A DNA stretch of 64,000 bases from contig JAKTNV010000009.1 of NCBI GenBank assembly GCA_022747635.1, positions 29,055,622 to 29,119,621 on the forward strand. The letters run 5' to 3'. Shown piece after piece: positions 60,972-64,000 of this stretch. The notes below the pieces were generated by a model that saw nothing but the letters and a program-made list of their open reading frames with translations, was not told where the DNA came from and searched no databases. The translations under genes and the position numbers were made by a program. Source of the DNA: Hetaerina americana (taxonomy: Eukaryota; Arthropoda; Insecta; Odonata; Calopterygidae). Each line of letters starts with the position of its first letter. Positions within the stretch are counted from its first letter, which is position 1.

Positions 60972-61129
60972 TATGTATTTCTAAGGCTCAGAAAAATGTG
61001 AAAATTTAAAATAACCTTCCTAAAAAGACAATCTTGGCAAGAATAATGTACCACATGATGAAGAAATATTGGAAAAATAGTTAATTGGGGATCAATTCAA
61101 TCAATCATACAGAAGTAGATATAGAATCA

Positions 61130-62240
61130 AAGAAACAAGATAATCTATTCTCGCTCTCAGACTCATCACAGAAAAGAGAAGTCAGAAGGATCAACCGACA
61201 TGTTACTTGATTTGGAGAAAGCCTTTGACAGCCGGCATTCTAATATTATGTTACGTTTTCTAACAGGAATTGTGATGAAACACGACGGCAGCAACTTAAT
61301 ACACGATCTATATATATAGAGCAGGCTGAAGTGATGAGATGCTGTGAAAGAAGGGAATAAGCTATTATGAAGAAAGGATTAAGACAGGGTTACATTATTG
61401 TCATTGATATTCAATATGCATACTGAGAAGGCAATTAGAGAGATCGAGGAAAAGATATCAGATGCTGTACGTATGCTAGGAACATTGAAGACTATGTTGA
61501 AAGCTGCGGAAAAAAGAGTACTAGACAGTGTGGGGATGAAAAATTAAAATTTCAAGATTAAAAATATTACATGTAAGGTGATGGCCAGCAGTTGGAGGAG
61601 GGAAGTAAGTCTAAGTAATCTCTGAGCAAGTCTTGGGAAAGACACGGACACTAGAACAAGTGGAAGTGTTTTGCTATTCAGACAGCAGGCTCGGTAGTAT
61701 TAGAAGGTGCCAGAGAGATAAAGTAATCAAAATAGGAATGGCGAGAAGTCTCTCTAGTAGAAGAAGCAGCCTTTAACGGCATATAATTTTAGTATAGACA
61801 TACGGAAGAAATTCGTTAAGAGTATATACGGAGTCTAATTTTCAACGGATGATATACTTGGGAGAAATAAGCAGCAGAGAAATAAAGATTGAATACAATT
61901 GGATACTTGTATTCTGAAAATGTGATGCCTCATTAAAATGCTGAACATAAAATGGATAGACAGTTTAACGTATGAAAAATACTTCTAAGAATGGTTGAAG
62001 AGAGAAATTTATGAAGGGAACACAACAAAGAATAGAGAAATTGATATGGCATATTCTGAGGCACTGTAGTTCACCGAAGATTATAATGGAGGGAGCTATT
62101 ACTGGTAAAAGACTGGGAAAAGACGTAACGAGAAGCACGTAAAGGCAAATGTCGGTGCAAGGAGCTAAGAGATATTGCAGAGATTCGGGGCCTGCTATAA
62201 ATCCGTCCATGGATGATATTCCTTGGAGATGATGATGCAG
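61130..62240 (+). pseudogene. LINE reverse transcriptase, decayed
   Basis: Near 61203 the frame gives LLDLEKAFDSRHSNIMLRFL (RT motif A, catalytic Asp) and NLIHDLY. Near 61380-61440, in shifted frames, GLRQG and LSLIFNMHTEKAIREIEEKI (motif B and its sequel) follow. IDIRKKFVKSIYGV and LGRNKQQRNKD further on fit the post-RT region, and the end has CYKSVHG and GATGATGATG. No FADD motif is visible; about 100 residues appear deleted after motif B. Many stops. It is a different family from the LINE at 4870. Confidence 0.75.
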
Positions 62241-62284
62241 CCGCGGTTTTTGAAATGTTTTTTGAGGTAGTCAACCTTTATTGA
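62241..62284. other. Junction between two LINE remnants
   Basis: A short spacer between the plus-strand LINE and the minus-strand fragment; no feature. Confidence 0.3.
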
Positions 62285-62530
62285 CACTAACCACCGTTAC
62301 ATTCTAAGCCTGGCCTAGCAAGACACGACCTGACACCCCACACTACGATGAACACTTCTGTAATTCCTTTCGGCCTCTCTTCGTTCCATCCGACATGTCT
62401 ACAAGCATTGCTTTCCTCCCTTTACCATTACGTCTCCTACCTAATGTTCTCCCCTCTATTACATTCCTAAAAATTCCATCGCAAAGGTTTCTTTTCCGCC
62501 CATTTTACTTTTCATATCCTCATTTAGGGA
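62285..62530 (-). mobile_element. LINE 3'-end fragment (minus strand)
   Basis: On the minus strand: GAATGTAATAGAGGGGAGAACATTAGGTAGGAG translates in part as NVIEGRTLGRR and then GKGRKAML, matching KTVIEGRMLGKRGKGRN. The tail GTAGTGTGGGGTGTCAGGTC matches the tail of the fragment at 19636-20110, so both belong to one subfamily. The strand is opposite to the neighbouring LINE remnant. Confidence 0.65.
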
Positions 62531-63039
62531 GAATATCGCCAAATTCAGCCAAATCTTGCGTATGTTATCAAAAATTAACCCAATCGCCTTAACTCGTCAC
62601 ATCTTTTTGAATTCTAAGACTGATATTCCCTATAAGTTGATAGAATTTTTGTGCAGCCATATCATATAGAGAGAGATTCAACCACTGAAGAGAAATATGA
62701 GAGATAGACTCCGTCACCGACATCATCATCCGTTCTTCCTTCACGCGATACGTAATCATAACAAAATAAAACCTAAGAGCCCGAATGAATTGATTTGAGT
62801 AAATTTTAAAGATAAGCACTTAATAGCACGGTTTTTATAAGCATGTATGTAGGTGCATGAGTGTTTTTGCATGTGAGAAAATATATATCTGCATACTTGT
62901 GTGAACTGATGGTTGTGCATGTATGGCTGCCTACCCATGTAACTCACCACCCCCTCCTGCACGCCGTTGCGGGGTATTGGTTAGATGTAGATAAGGGGGG
63001 ATGTGAGGAGGAGGTCTTATCAAATATATATGTAGCTGA
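62531..63039. other. Intergenic with one dispersed C-rich motif
   Basis: The CACCACCCCCTCCTGCACGC motif at 62945-62964 is followed by GTTGCGGGGTATTGGTTAGATG, closely like 10455-10472. No gene is recognised. Confidence 0.35.
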
Positions 63040-63450
63040 CTGTCCGGTCAGACTCCGCGTTCAAAACTTGACGTTCCTAAGCCTCCCTATCCAGGACGTC
63101 ATCACCACACCTTTTTCACGCACACAATTTTCCTTTCGCTTTTCCACCACCACTCTTCCACTCTCCTCCCCCTTCCCTCCAGTCCTTCTTCCCTCCCCGG
63201 AGGAGGAAGGAGGGGTGAGAGAGGCTGGTTACAATCCGAGAGGGGAATGGATACGAGGCTCTGGGGCCTGAGGGAGTCTTAGTACGATTATTCACTCTTC
63301 TCAAGTCAAGCCTTTCATCTTTTGAAAAAAAATAACACGTCTACGATGCGGTGGACTTGGGAATCCAAAAGGAAAGGGCGGGGAGGGAGGTTGGTGAGCA
63401 GGGAAATGAATCCAATCCCTCAGCTCGCTTGAGAGGAAGGGCTGATTAAC
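63040..63450. promoter_or_regulatory. GC-rich island
   Basis: A G+C-rich block with a pyrimidine-rich plus strand (63120-63200), then G-rich (63200-63400). The 136-codon plus frame (62861-63271) spans the low-complexity part and resembles nothing known. Confidence 0.25.
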
Positions 63451-64000
63451 TCGTTAGCATCGAGCTCTTTAGAGCTCCTCCCCGCTGGGTCTTCGTCGGC
63501 ATCCTTCCGTCACATTCTCTAAGCTCCTGAGCTTCTGAGTCCGGCTTTATGTAAACAGCCCTTGTGTTTTTATTTTCCACAAATTTGGAAGCTTCATAAT
63601 CGAGCGGAAAGAAAACAAGCATGATCTTAATAACGTTAGCAAAGGGGGGTCTGAATTTGTTGGACACTTAACCTAGGTAGTATGGTTAATCAAAGATGAT
63701 TGGGTAATTAGAAAAAATGTAGGAGGGAGGGAGAGGCCGGGGCAAAACCAACTATTTTCAATTCAACCCCTGTGTCGCATTATCATTGACTAACAGTCAT
63801 ACAAGTACAGTGGTATGATCATAGTGTATGGAAAATTTGCAGAGTTCAAGTGTCATCCGAATTCGGTGTGAAAACACGAACGAAAATACCTCACTTTTAA
63901 GGAGAAACGAGTTAGCAAGCCGTGGGAAAATTGCAATATTCACGAGAAAAATTCAATGAGCCAAAAATTTAATTTGATGGAAGAAATCTGTTACAGATAC
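63451..64000. other. Intergenic, nothing recognised
   Basis: AT-rich toward the window end. No feature supported. Confidence 0.35.

Overview
The window looks like a gene-poor stretch of a repeat-rich animal genome, most likely an arthropod and probably an insect. The evidence is AT-rich intergenic DNA, (TA)n microsatellites, several mariner (DD34D) elements, decayed non-LTR retrotransposons, tRNA-derived SINEs, and two conserved animal gene fragments that follow eukaryotic splice rules. I see no bacterial-style operons, no CRISPR array, no rRNA and no free-standing tRNA gene. The species cannot be fixed from the sequence alone.

Host genes. Two stand out. (1) An internal exon of a group B2 Sox gene, best match Sox21b, lies on the minus strand at 21657-22279. 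It has a clean acceptor and a clean donor and breaks off inside the HMG box at the KRLG codons. I could not find the exon for the second half of the box in the remaining 21.6 kb downstream, nor a first exon upstream, so the window may be mostly introns and flanks of one large Sox gene. (2) A complete single-exon survivin (BIRC5/deterin-like) BIR protein lies on the plus strand at 31339-31725, with all zinc ligands present. An acidic open frame just downstream (31923-32158) may be an exon of an unknown gene.

Mobile DNA. The best preserved element is a mariner at 48168-49483: intact 349-residue transposase, three catalytic Asp with 34 residues between the last two, 30-bp perfect terminal repeats and a TA duplication. 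Three others (20812-21425, 25382-26134, 60046-60971) are internal-deletion derivatives that keep N-terminal sequence and lose much or all of the catalytic core. One (16689-17778) is a nearly full-length dead copy. LINE-type reverse transcriptase remains occur at 1689-1888, 4870-6436 (best copy) and 61130-62240. Shorter LINE 3' ends lie near 2440, 3930, 19640, 45220 and 62285. At least two SINE families occur: one copy at 53137-53443 with a perfect 15-bp target-site duplication, and three related copies at 6677, 28981 and 40436.

Layout. 1-6.9 kb: LINE debris, one GC-rich island, microsatellites. 7-16 kb: mostly anonymous DNA with GC-rich islands at 8.6-9.6, 11.2-12.0 and 14.8-15.3 kb. 16.3-21.5 kb: a foldback palindrome, two dead mariners, a LINE fragment. 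21.6-22.3 kb: the Sox exon. 24-24.8 kb: a CpG-rich island. 25-31 kb: mariner derivative, hairpin, tandem duplication, SINE. 31.3-32.2 kb: survivin and the acidic frame. 34-41 kb: islands and a SINE. 44-49.5 kb: LINE end and the intact mariner. 53-64 kb: SINE, deleted mariner, LINE remains and a final GC-rich island.

Many open frames in the GC-rich islands are open on several frames at once, are low in complexity and resemble no protein I know. I left them out as composition artefacts.
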